Positions 21,840 to 31,245 of a stretch of 64,000 nucleotides of DNA are shown one piece after another. The number at the start of each line of letters is the position of its first letter. Position 1 is the first letter of the stretch. Source of the stretch: Rheum nobile (lineage: Eukaryota > Streptophyta > Magnoliopsida > Caryophyllales > Polygonaceae); the NCBI GenBank assembly GCA_027886185.1, contig WOAB01000563.1, positions 7,192,001-7,256,000 of the forward strand, written 5' to 3'. The notes under the pieces are model-generated. The model was given only the letters and a program-made list of their open reading frames with translations. It did not search any database and had not been told where the DNA came from. Made by a program: the position numbers and the translations under genes.

Positions 21840-23035
21840 ATATATGATCTAGATTGAAATATATCTAGGATGTTGGCCTTAATGGCTTTATTATGATTGA
21901 CTGTTCTGAACTGCTTAGTTAGAACGAGTATTCGTAGGAACGCTACTCGGTATCTCTCAGTGAGTACTAGTCGTTTCTTTATAACCAAGTGGATGGGATG
22001 TCCAGGCCCCAACACTTTTCTTTGGTCATGACCTTCTTCTATTCGAGTATAGGGGATGTGCACAACAGCTGGTGCCAATCTCTGGGATTTAGTCCCAACT
22101 CTCTACATCTCAATATCCGCCGAGGATGAGATTCTAAAAGCTTGAAACGTGAATGATCGTTTTGGAATTATATAAGATAAGTGCCCGAGTGCACATAATT
22201 AATATACATTTGGCGAGTAGTGCAGCTAAGTTATAGTGCAGTTAGGAAACTCGCCCTGACTTGAATGTAGTACGTTCTCTTTCCAATCTAGAGTCGTATC
22301 ATGCGGTGATTCGCATTATATGGTGAGGTTGGTCGTGAACCGAAGCATCTCGGTCAGTTTTTAACGTTATGTATATACATATGAAACTACAAATGTTCCA
22401 GACATTGTCATCCTTCCATTAAGACTCGTTCCTTTGGAGTCTTCTCTTGGATTTTCCTATGAGACTCAGTTCATTTGGAGTCTTCTCTTAATCATATCTT
22501 TTGATAATTATCAATCCAGTAGAAGTATGAAGGTTGACTATCGTTATCGGCTTTTATTCGAGAAACGATAAGTTTAAACCTAATACGACTACCCGAACCT
22601 TCTGCTTTGTACCCTTGCTAGTCTTTCATTAGACTAACCCACGAACATTATTCTTTGCATATGGGCTGGTGTCATCCGTTCGATTCGGCACATCAGATAA
22701 GTTGCCACCCAGTGAAGGCTAAAGAACGACTATGACGGGAAGTGTTTTTGACAAGTTTATCCAGATTGAGATCATTGGCGTTGATCGCCATGGTCAAGAC
22801 TTGCTTTATCCTTAAAAGACTTCCTCTATGTTATTTACTCTGAAAACAATGTTTTAACCTACGGGGATTGGGTTGTAATCCCCTGACTTATGTTGTAATG
22901 GATGGTTTGTGGATTATATAAATGTTATTTATGATTTGAATAATCCGGTTTAGCCTTGGGTGGTTTCGGAGGTGAAATCCGGGATCACTGGCGGTAATGC
23001 CTTTCCAAAGGGGTTATGAATTTGGGGGTGTTACA

Positions 23036-23753
23036 TTTGGCCTTTGCTATTAGTGTTCTCAGTAGGTTTATGTCTAATCCTGCAGAATGTCATTGGCTTG
23101 CTATGAAATTTCTGCTTAGATATATTTGTGGTACTAAGGATCTTTGTCTTGTTTACACTGAGCATTCTCCTGCAAATGAATTGTATGGCTATGTGGATTC
23201 TGATTATGCTAGTAACAAGGACAATAGAAAGTCCACAACTGCTTATTATTAGACTTGGACTGGTAATTGTATTTCATGGAAATCACAGTTACAATCTGGT
23301 GTAGCTTTATCTTCTACTGAGGCTGAGTATATAGCGGCTATTGAGGCAGCTAAAGAGGCTATATGGTTGACTGGCATTTTGGGTGAGATACAGACTGTTC
23401 CTATGTTACCTATCTTGCATATGGATAGTCAAAGTTCTTTATACTTGTGTAAAGACCTAATGTTTCATGAAAGGTCTAAGAACATAGATGTCAGACACCA
23501 CTTTATTAGAAATAAGGTGGAAGAGAAAGTACTTCAGGTTAAGAAGATCAAAGGTGAGTATAATCCTGCTGATTTTGGCACCAAGATAGTCACTGCTGAT
23601 AAGCTCTCATTTTGCAGAAATTTTTTGCACATTTGGGATGCTAACTGAGCTCACTTGAGCTGAGTGGCCGACGACGGACGGGTGGCAATGATGTTCCAAT
23701 CCACTATGGCGACTGTAGGCAGTATATCTCAACACTTGGAATAGAAGGGCATT
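23036..23753 (+). pseudogene. pol: Second copia pol remnant (end of RT, RNase H)
   Basis: It starts directly after the end of LTR B' with FAISVLSRFMSNPAEC, then RYICGTKDL, a TAG in the RNase H segment after STTAYY, and an open stretch 23367-23648 to the copia C-terminus. It is parallel to 11990-12581 but lacks the upstream frameshift there, and it keeps the EAEYIAA-type motif between the frames. It belongs to the second unit of the tandem structure. Confidence 0.88.
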
Positions 23754-24650
23754 TGTAATGTTTATAATCCAAAGTTGTAATATGTAAACTCTTGGTGTCT
23801 TTATGTTCTAAGCTAATGCACCATGCTAGGTAGAGGTTAGGGATTTTAGGAGACATGGACATGAGTGACCGAGCCATGGTTGGCTCAATGAGACTTAGCC
23901 ATCTTTGGCTAAGTAACTCATGAGCCTCATTTGCTTGACCGTGTGTTTCTGTTGTTGCTCTTGGGCCTATTCTCCCCTTGCCGATTGTATTGGGCCTCTT
24001 CTTGTTGATGGGCCTTGGCTCGCGTTGTTGGACGTGGCCCCTTCCTTCAGCTTGCAAGACGGCGTTGTTTGAGGCATTTCTGAGGCTGCCTTATAAGGGA
24101 CTCTGATACCCTAATTTGGTAACCTCTAGTTGTCACTGTAGAATCTCGTCGTTTGGAAGTTTTCTGAGAATGGTTCCTTGAGAGCGAATCTCACCTACTC
24201 CTTGGTGGATTCCGATGGTGCCAGAGATTGAGAGATAGAGAAAGAAAGAGACAAAAGAAAGAGAGAAAGAGAGAGTGCTCGGAGCACTGTGGTTGCTCGA
24301 TTGTGTGAAGCTTGCTTGAAGGCTTCTCTGTGTCCTTCCAGGGGACTTGCTTCTTCTCTTTTCTCTGTTCTTGTCTTGCTCCTATGCCTTGTTTCTTCTC
24401 TTGTTCCTTTCGTTTGCCGCTTGTGTGCTTGCTTTGTAACTGTGAGACTCTTGAGGCCTGTGTTGCCTAGTGGATTTGGTTGAGTCTCCCCTCTTGAGGC
24501 TCCGCAGACGTAGGACTTTGTCCAAACTGCGTTAACAACTCTGTGTGTCAATTATTGCTTGTTTCCTTCCTTTTGTTTTATCGAGGTTTGTCAAACGTTT
24601 TTGGGTTAGTACGATCGAAGCGAACTCAAACTAGGGTTTCTGCCATAACA
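23754..24650 (+). repeat. Copia LTR, copy 3 (complete, 897 bp)
   Basis: TGTAATGTTTATAATCC to GCCATAACA, aligned along its length with 1241-2136. It ends the copia structure; GTCAT follows. Confidence 0.93.
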
Positions 24651-24984
24651 GTCATCATCACCATAATTACAAGTGCTCATCACCTCAGTCAGTCTTGGCT
24701 CCTTGCTCGAGCGGCATTTGTCTGGGTCGTGTCTCATCTTCAATAAGAGCATTCCTCTGGAGCCCTTTCTAAATGTGTAGATTCCCTAAAAGCTCAATCA
24801 AATGTTGCTTTCTTCTATAGATTGCCCCACTGACTATTTTTCCACGGTATTTGCATTTGACCTTATTCTTCTCATCTTTTTGCTCATTGCTTACATATAC
24901 TACCACCAAGCCATGTTTGACCCCAAGAAAGACCCTTTTCGAGCCATCTAATCCATAATCTAACCACACCATTGTGTTCCTCAT
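24651..24984 (-). pseudogene. Decayed BED-finger-like transposase fragment (possible hAT relic)
   Basis: A minus-strand frame from 24984 contains KVKCKYRGKIVSGAIYRRKQHL. Spacing and residues resemble the BED zinc finger at the N-terminus of plant hAT transposases, but the second cysteine of the CX2C pair is Arg here, so the finger is dead. The frame stops near 24769 and no catalytic domain is seen. The copia structure interrupts it; 1240-763 may be its continuation. The hAT assignment is from memory of the motif and is tentative. Confidence 0.4.
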
Positions 24985-25329
24985 ACGTGATTTAGTTGGA
25001 CATGACTCTTGAATTATCTCAAACCGTCCCCGAACGATATCGAGTCGCCTTCAAACCTGCCATGTTGTGTGTGGAAAACCGACGAACCACGACACTTTGA
25101 AGTGTTTTTCCCAAGCTGGTGGATGATCCCAGCCTCTGCGACCCATCTTCGAGAAGCCTTACAGCATCACGAACGCAACAACACTGACGTCAACCCTTTT
25201 GGTCGTTGTTCGACCCGCCGACGAACCACTCAAAAATTGCCACACCAATGGGTATACTCCTCAAACAAGAATTTTTCAATCAGTAAAGGGAAACTTGTTC
25301 TTCTTCCTTGGACATATGCTGACTAATAG
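24985..25329. other. Unassigned stretch
   Basis: A plus-strand frame (25009-25326) is open, but I recognise no motif and its composition is unlike a conserved gene. It may be part of the relic element to the right. Confidence 0.3.
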
Positions 25330-26500
25330 ATGTTTTGAGGGTCGTGTACTGGATGCAAACTCTTTCTAGTAGTTTTCCTCATTTTGCATATTTGAACTTA
25401 TCAACTCAGTAAAGGGAAACTTGTTCGTGCTATACTCTTTAAACGATTATCGAGAGAAGGAAAGATACCTCATCCCCTGCAATGCAGCGGTGTTCATAGA
25501 TAGATCGAAAAAAGTGATATCGCCTAAGCAACGACTTAATATCGCTCTCCCGACTAATGACAAAGGCCATCCCAGCGTGATGCAAGCAATCGAGTGCACT
25601 CTTCATCACCTTATGGAATAGTGGGCCTCCTCGACTGGGTTGTGATCCGAGCATCGGCCAGGCCGTGAGTGGCTCGATTGACAACCATCGGTTTGGTCGT
25701 TCTACATCCAATCGGATTCGTCGATGCCTCCATGGTGATCCTTGTCGCCCTCGTTCCCCACGGTCGGCGCCAAATGTGATAGCATAAATTTGTACCATTA
25801 AATCAACGAAACCGGCGATGATAGATCTTTTAAGAGCCCGATCAACGAAGCAAATCTGCATCCAAAAAATGAGTCAACGGGAGGGCCAAATCTCCTTTAA
25901 AGCCCATCTGACGCTCAAGTCCACCAATTCTTCCTAAGCTATCCATTGCTCTCTAATGGAGGTTGCTCAAAGAAAAAAAACATAGGAAGAATAAAAAGAT
26001 GTTAAGTTTTTAGAATACTTATTACCTAGGCTCTCCTTGTAATCTTTCTAATGGGCCTATCACTTAATAGGCTGATTGATTGCCTTTTGATCAATCAAAA
26101 TTACATCATTAATTATCCTTTATGTCTATCCATAATTAATTACCTTATTAATTGGGAAAATAACTAAATTATTCTTTAGGAAATACATAATTTTCCTCAT
26201 CATCCTGTGTCGGTTTTTTGTAATGTTGTAAGCTTCTCGATCCATATCAGTCTTAACATGACATATTATTCTTCAAATAATAAAGAAAATGTTTTTTTAT
26301 TGGGAATCAATGTGGTACTTTGATCTTTTACTGATCATTGACTACTTTGGAGTCAGACACAAGGAGTCATGTAAAATGTTTTTTTTTTGTCCGAAGGAGT
26401 CATGTAAAATGTTTGTGTGGAAGGCATTCTTATTTTAAAAAGTATTTCGTCAATTATTAAGGGTTTGTTATGTATTTATAAAGGCTTTTTTATTTAAAAG
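25330..26500 (-). mobile_element. Relic of a Tat-type gypsy element: leader, primer-binding site and LTR
   Basis: On the minus strand TGGCGCCGACCGTGGGG (25756-25772) is a primer-binding site of the tRNA-Lys kind with one mismatch. The LTR edge is just beyond it at about 25775-25777. The AT-rich sequence up to 26500 is probably LTR. Downstream (25750-25439) a broken frame may be the start of gag. A 20-bp direct repeat, AAGGAGTCATGTAAAATGTT, occurs near 26363 and 26394. D1 is inserted at the right edge, and the outer LTR boundary is not resolved. Confidence 0.45.
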
Positions 26501-27004
26501 TGTTTTGGGCAAAAAGATATCAAACCTAAATTGTCTTCGATGTGGTGCTATTAGTCGAACGAATCAAATTATAACTTCAAGCAAAATAGGAAATCAAAAA
26601 TGATGAGATGAAGTAATAATAATAAAGCTTAGCTACAAAGGATCGTAATGGGTCGAATGAGATTGACTAGTGTCGAATGAATGCGTGGAGCAATCGAGAT
26701 CTGCCCTGCTTAGAGAAATTGTATTTCAAATCACAATGGAAGCTCGAAAAAGCTAGTGAGTAGTATATTCAGAGATATCTTACAATGGATCGATCCTAAT
26801 CTATTTAAAATGAAAGGAATTAATGCTAGATTTCCGAAGATCACTCGGCCACTTCAATGCTATGATCCTGTCCACGATTTTCGCTCGGTCGTTACAAAAA
26901 GAGTCGTTGGTCGCATCAACGGACAAACCATCTCCTCCGCGTGCTGGGCCTTGGTCTTCAATCGCTTATGGGCCGAGCCAATCTGATCAAAACGTGGCCC
27001 AACA
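26501..27004 (-). repeat. D1 3' LTR (left, 504 bp)
   Basis: In plus coordinates it runs TGTTTTGGGCAAAAAG to GTGGCCCAACA. The adjacent ATTGCCCCAAAGGAAA (27005-27020) is the polypurine tract on the minus strand. Confidence 0.93.
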
Positions 27005-27226
27005 ATTGCCCCAAAGGAAACCGGACGAGTAACTTGCTGAACTTGGGCGGTTTTCTTTTCTTCGTGGATCGCGGACACGTGCACTGGATCGGACGACTCT
27101 ACTGCAGAGTTGGATTTCGGCCTTTGTCAATAAATTGATTTGACCTCTGCCCTCTCTTCTTACCGTTTGTAACTTCCTCCCCCTAGGTAACTCTTCTTCT
27201 TTTCGAATCTTTTCATCGTCTCGTCC

Positions 27227-28989
27227 ATGGCCGCTTCCAATTCGGAGTCAAGTTCTGAAGATCGCCCCCTCTCTTCCTTCTTAGCGAGCATGAAAGTGTT
27301 GTGAATGTCATGACCCAGTCTGAACTCGACAGGGTCTTACAAGTTGGGGGCTTTCCCATTGGCACCAGAGCTCGTCTCCCTTATCCAGACGAACGGGTTG
27401 ACTCTAGGTGTCCAAATTGGGTGTGCTTTTACGAGTATCCCTTCAAAATAGGTCATACCTTTCCTTTCTCTGAATTGGTTCAATCTGTGCTTTCTTCCTT
27501 TTCCTTAGCCCCTTGCCAAATAATGCCTCACGCCTGGCGCTTACTTAAGGTCTTGGACCGTTTGAACAGAGATTTCGCTGTTGGCATAGACTTTAGGGTT
27601 CTGGATTATAACTACTGTCTGGGGTCCAAGCGATCATACCAATATAACCTTCAAAGCCGCTCCGATCGCCAACCCTTGGTTTTCAAGTTGAATATGAACG
27701 ACCGCGGATGGAAAAAGCGGTTCTCTTTTGTGAATATCGCGTCGTTGGGCTTGGGGGGCGATTGTCCGTTCTTGCTGACCGATTGGATGTGGAGAGGTTT
27801 GTGTTCTTTCCTATGCTTGAAGTAGATCGCATGGCTTTTAACTTTGGCTTACATGTAACTTTTTGTAGAGCCTGAGATTGAAGAACCAGAGGAAGATCCT
27901 GTGCTGGAGTCAAAGACGCAAGCGGTTTTGAAGCTTTCGAAGATCGAAAGGACTTTTGCGAATAACAACGCCTTTTCGTCCGCTCAGCCTCTCCCAGTCG
28001 AAGCAGTTTCGCCGATGTCGTCTTTCTCCAAACGTGAGTTCCAGTCAAGTCTACTCTGTTTTATTTCTTTTATCTACTGCCCTTGATTTTTTTCTCGTCG
28101 AATGCAGCCTTGTCTCGAAGTGAAAGATCTAGTGCTCATCTCTCGGCGAAAGATCTGTTGGAGCAGAGGATGCGTTCCAAGGCTCTCCCCAAAGGGTGTC
28201 CCTCGAAGTCGCTCCCTCCAAAATCGTCTGGCCACAAGAGAAAGTATGTTTTTGTCTCAGATGATGTGTCGAAATGCAAGTCGGTGAAGAGGAGCATCGA
28301 ATTCCCTAAACTTTTTACTTTGCCGGTGCCTGACGACATTGAAGACCTTCCCGATTTGGAGAACCTGGAGATGGCCGCTACGAGTTCTTGGACGGTTGAA
28401 CTCAAACTTCTCTCTCTTGTTCTTCTTTTCTTTTCTTTTCTTTTTGACTTGCATTTGTGACGAGTTTGCTGACTTGCTATCTGTGTGTTCAGGTTTTCCA
28501 ACATTGTAGGTCTAGTCATTTGAAGACTAAACAGATGTGGGATGATGCTCAATCGAAGATCTCCCAAGCCGAGAGCAGGGCAAAGGAAGCGAACGCGTTG
28601 TTGAAGGCGTCGGAGGGTGTACGTCGCGTCATTAAGACTAGCCTGAAGGTTTCTGAGCAACGGGTTAGTGAATTGGAGGCTCTGCTTGAGAATTCCAAGA
28701 AGGAAGGCGGCGAGGTCGCCACTGATGTTGGAGCCTACTTCACGCTTAAGTCCAGGATCGAGATGATGGAGGATCTCAAGGCTAGTCGCCAAGAATCATG
28801 GGATCTGGAGAAGGAGAACGCCTACCTGGATGAGCAATTTCCCAATGGTTGCCCCGGCGTCGACTTTCTTCAAGCGTGCGGGACTGTTGGAGTCGTAGCG
28901 GAAGAATGAGCTGAAGTGAGTTCTGGACGGACAGAAACGGCACCCGATCCTGTCCTTGATGTTGCCCAAGGTAAAGATGTTGAAGTTTG
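27227..28989 (+). pseudogene. D1 antisense multi-exon gene (gypsy-type transposon accessory protein)
   Basis: It is read opposite to gag-pol, between pol and the 3' LTR, where Tat-lineage elements are known to carry antisense ORFs. Proposed exons are 27227-27796, 27869-28033, 28108-28394 and from 28493. Introns have GT-AG ends and join in frame (for example TCTTGGACG to GTTTTCC). Exon 1 encodes a domain like the plant putative gypsy-type transposon family (Transposase_28): LDRVLQVGGFP, YEYPFKIGHTFPFS, AWRLLKVLDRLNRDF. Exon 4 is a coiled-coil (MWDDAQSKISQAESRAKEAN onward). Breaks: one C fewer than in D2 in the C-run near 27260, and TGA at 28907-28909 where D2 has GGA. Function unknown. Confidence 0.8.
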
Positions 28990-29056
28990 AGTCTTTTACC
29001 CTTTGACTTGCTAATTTGTCTCTTTGGACATTCAGACTAATTGTGTTGAAAGTCCC

Positions 29057-31200
29057 TGTAACACCCCCAAATTTCATCTTGAAAGTATTATTGCCAGTGA
29101 CTTCAGATATAACATCCCGAAGTCACCCCAGGCTTTTCCAGTCGATATAAACCATCAAACCACAGTTATAATACCAAATATTACAACTTTCATTAAAACC
29201 AAAGTCTCGGAAATACAACAATTTCCAAATCCATCAAAATACAAGATCAGAATTATTACAGCGGAATTCTTAATATAAAACATAGTTAACACAGCGGAAG
29301 TCTTTTAAACAAAGTAACAAAATAACTCATCAAAACACCGTTCATCCTCATAGTCGCTCTAGCCTTCTCGGATCCTCAATTTATCTGATGTGCCGAATCA
29401 AACGGATGACACCAGCCAACCATGCAGAGAATAATTACGGTTGGTTAGTCTAATGAAAGACCATGCAAGGGTACAAAGCAGAGTGGTTCGAAGTAGTCGT
29501 ATTAGGTTAGACTCATCGTCTCTCGAATAAAAGTCGATCACGATAGTCAACCACCATACTTCTACTGAATACATGAAAAGGCATGATCAAGAGAAGATTT
29601 TGGAGACCAAGTCTCACAGTAATCAATCCCAAAAGAAGACTCCAACGAAATGAGCCTTATCGGAAATATGACAAATGTTGGGGAACATTAATAATCACAG
29701 TATCTCATACGAGCGATTTAAAAGTTAAGACGAGTTTTCCTAGCTGCACTATCGCCTAGCTGTACTACTCGCCGAAGGTATATTAAATATGTGCGACAAA
29801 GGCACTTATCTGATTTAATTCCAAAACCACCACATCACGTTATAAGCTTTTAAATCCACATCGCAGAGTCCAAGACTCTATATCCACATCTCGGTTGGTC
29901 ATGACCAGAAAGTTTGGCATAGGGTCTTGATCGCCCTGTTATTTGCTAGTTATAAAGAAATGAATGGACCTCGCAAGGTCCAAGCGTTCCTACGAATACT
30001 CGTGCTAACTAACAGTTCAGCACAGTAATAGTCCACATCCAAGCCAACATGGCCAACATCATAAACATATAATTATACTAGCGTTGTTCTAGCAGATATA
30101 CAACCTAGTATAATATCATATTTTAATCAATTATTAACAAAGTTGTTCCCAACGAACAATAAATCAGTAAATCATCCCAAATTAATTAACAACTAAACAA
30201 TTGATAATTAATTGAAATATGGAATGATGAGCAAGAGCGAACCGCCACTTGCCTTAGATCCGACGAGTTCGAACAAAGCTTTAGAAACGTCGAGTTCCTG
30301 GATCTGAAACTGGGGCAGATCTTGGATAATAAATCCCTAAGAAATGACCCATAACGAGACCCTAAGTTAGATTCAATATCCTTATAATTGAATCTAAAAG
30401 AATACGAAAAGAATCAAAGGAATCGAGCCTCGCCCAAAGCCAACACCCAAGAACACACACTCGGACAAGTCTCACCGCGGGTGCGGTGGGAGCCTTACCG
30501 CGGGGTGCGGTGGACTGACAGTGGCGAGCTCGACAGCGTTTCAATGGAACTCACCCAAACCGATTCGATCGACTTCGATTCGTCTATGGTTTGATCTCCC
30601 AACTCCTTAAACCTTAGCACAACACTTAGGAGCACCTTCTCCAACACTCAAAGGCTTCAAGCCCTTCTCAAACGAAGCTCACAAACTCGGTTTTAATGGA
30701 GGAAAAAATAGAGGAGAACAGAGGAGGAAGATAGAGTGATCTCTCCTCTGATCTCGCCTTCCTTTTATAGCCCAACAAGATCCACCTCTAAGGGGACAAG
30801 CCAGGGAACAAGGGAACAAAGGCTAGAGCCACTTGGGCTGCCAAGGACTGACAACGCCGGGAGTCAGCCAAGCTTATCACGAAGAAGATGAAGCCGACTC
30901 TGTTTTGGCCTTTGCCGCGGGGTGCGGTGGGCGCCTTACTGCGGGGTGCGGTCAAACCCAATTTTTACCCTCCTTAACCGATTAGCTTATGGTTAAATAA
31001 CTTAACCCCGGGTCAAATATATTTGTATACGATCGACAAATTAACCCCGAAAACACGTCAACTGTATTTTATATTACTCAAAAAAATTTACAGAGTTCAA
31101 ACCAATTACAGAATGTCCGAAACTCTCTAAAATTAATCTGACTAGTAATACGGGAGTTGGAAAAATTCCAAAATATCCTTATAAAATGAGGGATATTACA
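29057..31200 (-). repeat. Element B 3' LTR (left)
   Basis: Plus-strand ends TGTAACACCCCC and GGGATATTACA. The minus-strand TATA box (GGGCTATAAAAGG) is at about 30761-30772. GC-rich CCGCGGGGTGCGGTGG motifs lie downstream (30472-30522) and upstream (30910-30955) of it. It has a short insertion relative to the right LTR near 30045-30055. Confidence 0.95.
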
Positions 31201-31218
31201 TTACCTCCCCCTTAAAAG
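31201..31218 (-). promoter_or_regulatory. Element B polypurine tract
   Basis: On the minus strand CTTTTAAGGGGGAGGTAA abuts the 3' LTR. Confidence 0.85.
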
Positions 31219-31245
31219 AAGTTTTGACCCCTAAACTTGGCTATT

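Larger units (their letters stand above)
13261..23035 (+). mobile_element. LTR B': solo chromovirus-type LTR, 5' truncated, split by element C
   Basis: Segments 13261-14501 and 21845-23035 together form one LTR in plus orientation, about 2.4 kb. It is related to the LTRs of B (compare the reverse complement of 31000-31090) and F. It ends GGGGGTGTTACA at 23035. The start is missing at the fusion to the copia LTR. A TATA-like CCTATTTAAG lies near 13578. GC-rich motifs occur upstream (13430-13460) and downstream (14030-14115) of it. A segment near the C insertion site matches the AGGCAAGTGGCGGTTC region common to B, F and G. No internal genes remain. Confidence 0.8.
1241..24650 (+). mobile_element. 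Recombinant tandem Ty1/copia structure (LTR-internal-LTR-internal-LTR), interrupted by other elements
   Basis: Three copies of one LTR lie in the same orientation at 1241-2136, 12687-13266 (truncated) and 23754-24650. Internal copia sequence follows the first (10685-12686) and precedes the third (23036-23753). The 5 bp at the outer edges are GTTAT (1236-1240) and GTCAT (24651-24655), compatible with one original duplication carrying one mutation. This is the form left by unequal recombination between LTRs of two copies. Element A interrupts the first internal region. The middle LTR is fused at 13261-13266 to LTR B', which ends inside the second internal region. All coding parts are broken. 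Confidence 0.75.

Noticed and set aside
24009..24551. Minus-strand frames inside copia LTR copy 3 (and counterparts at 1308-2012)
   Set aside because: They are antisense to the LTR, differ in length between copies through single-base changes, and have no family resemblance.
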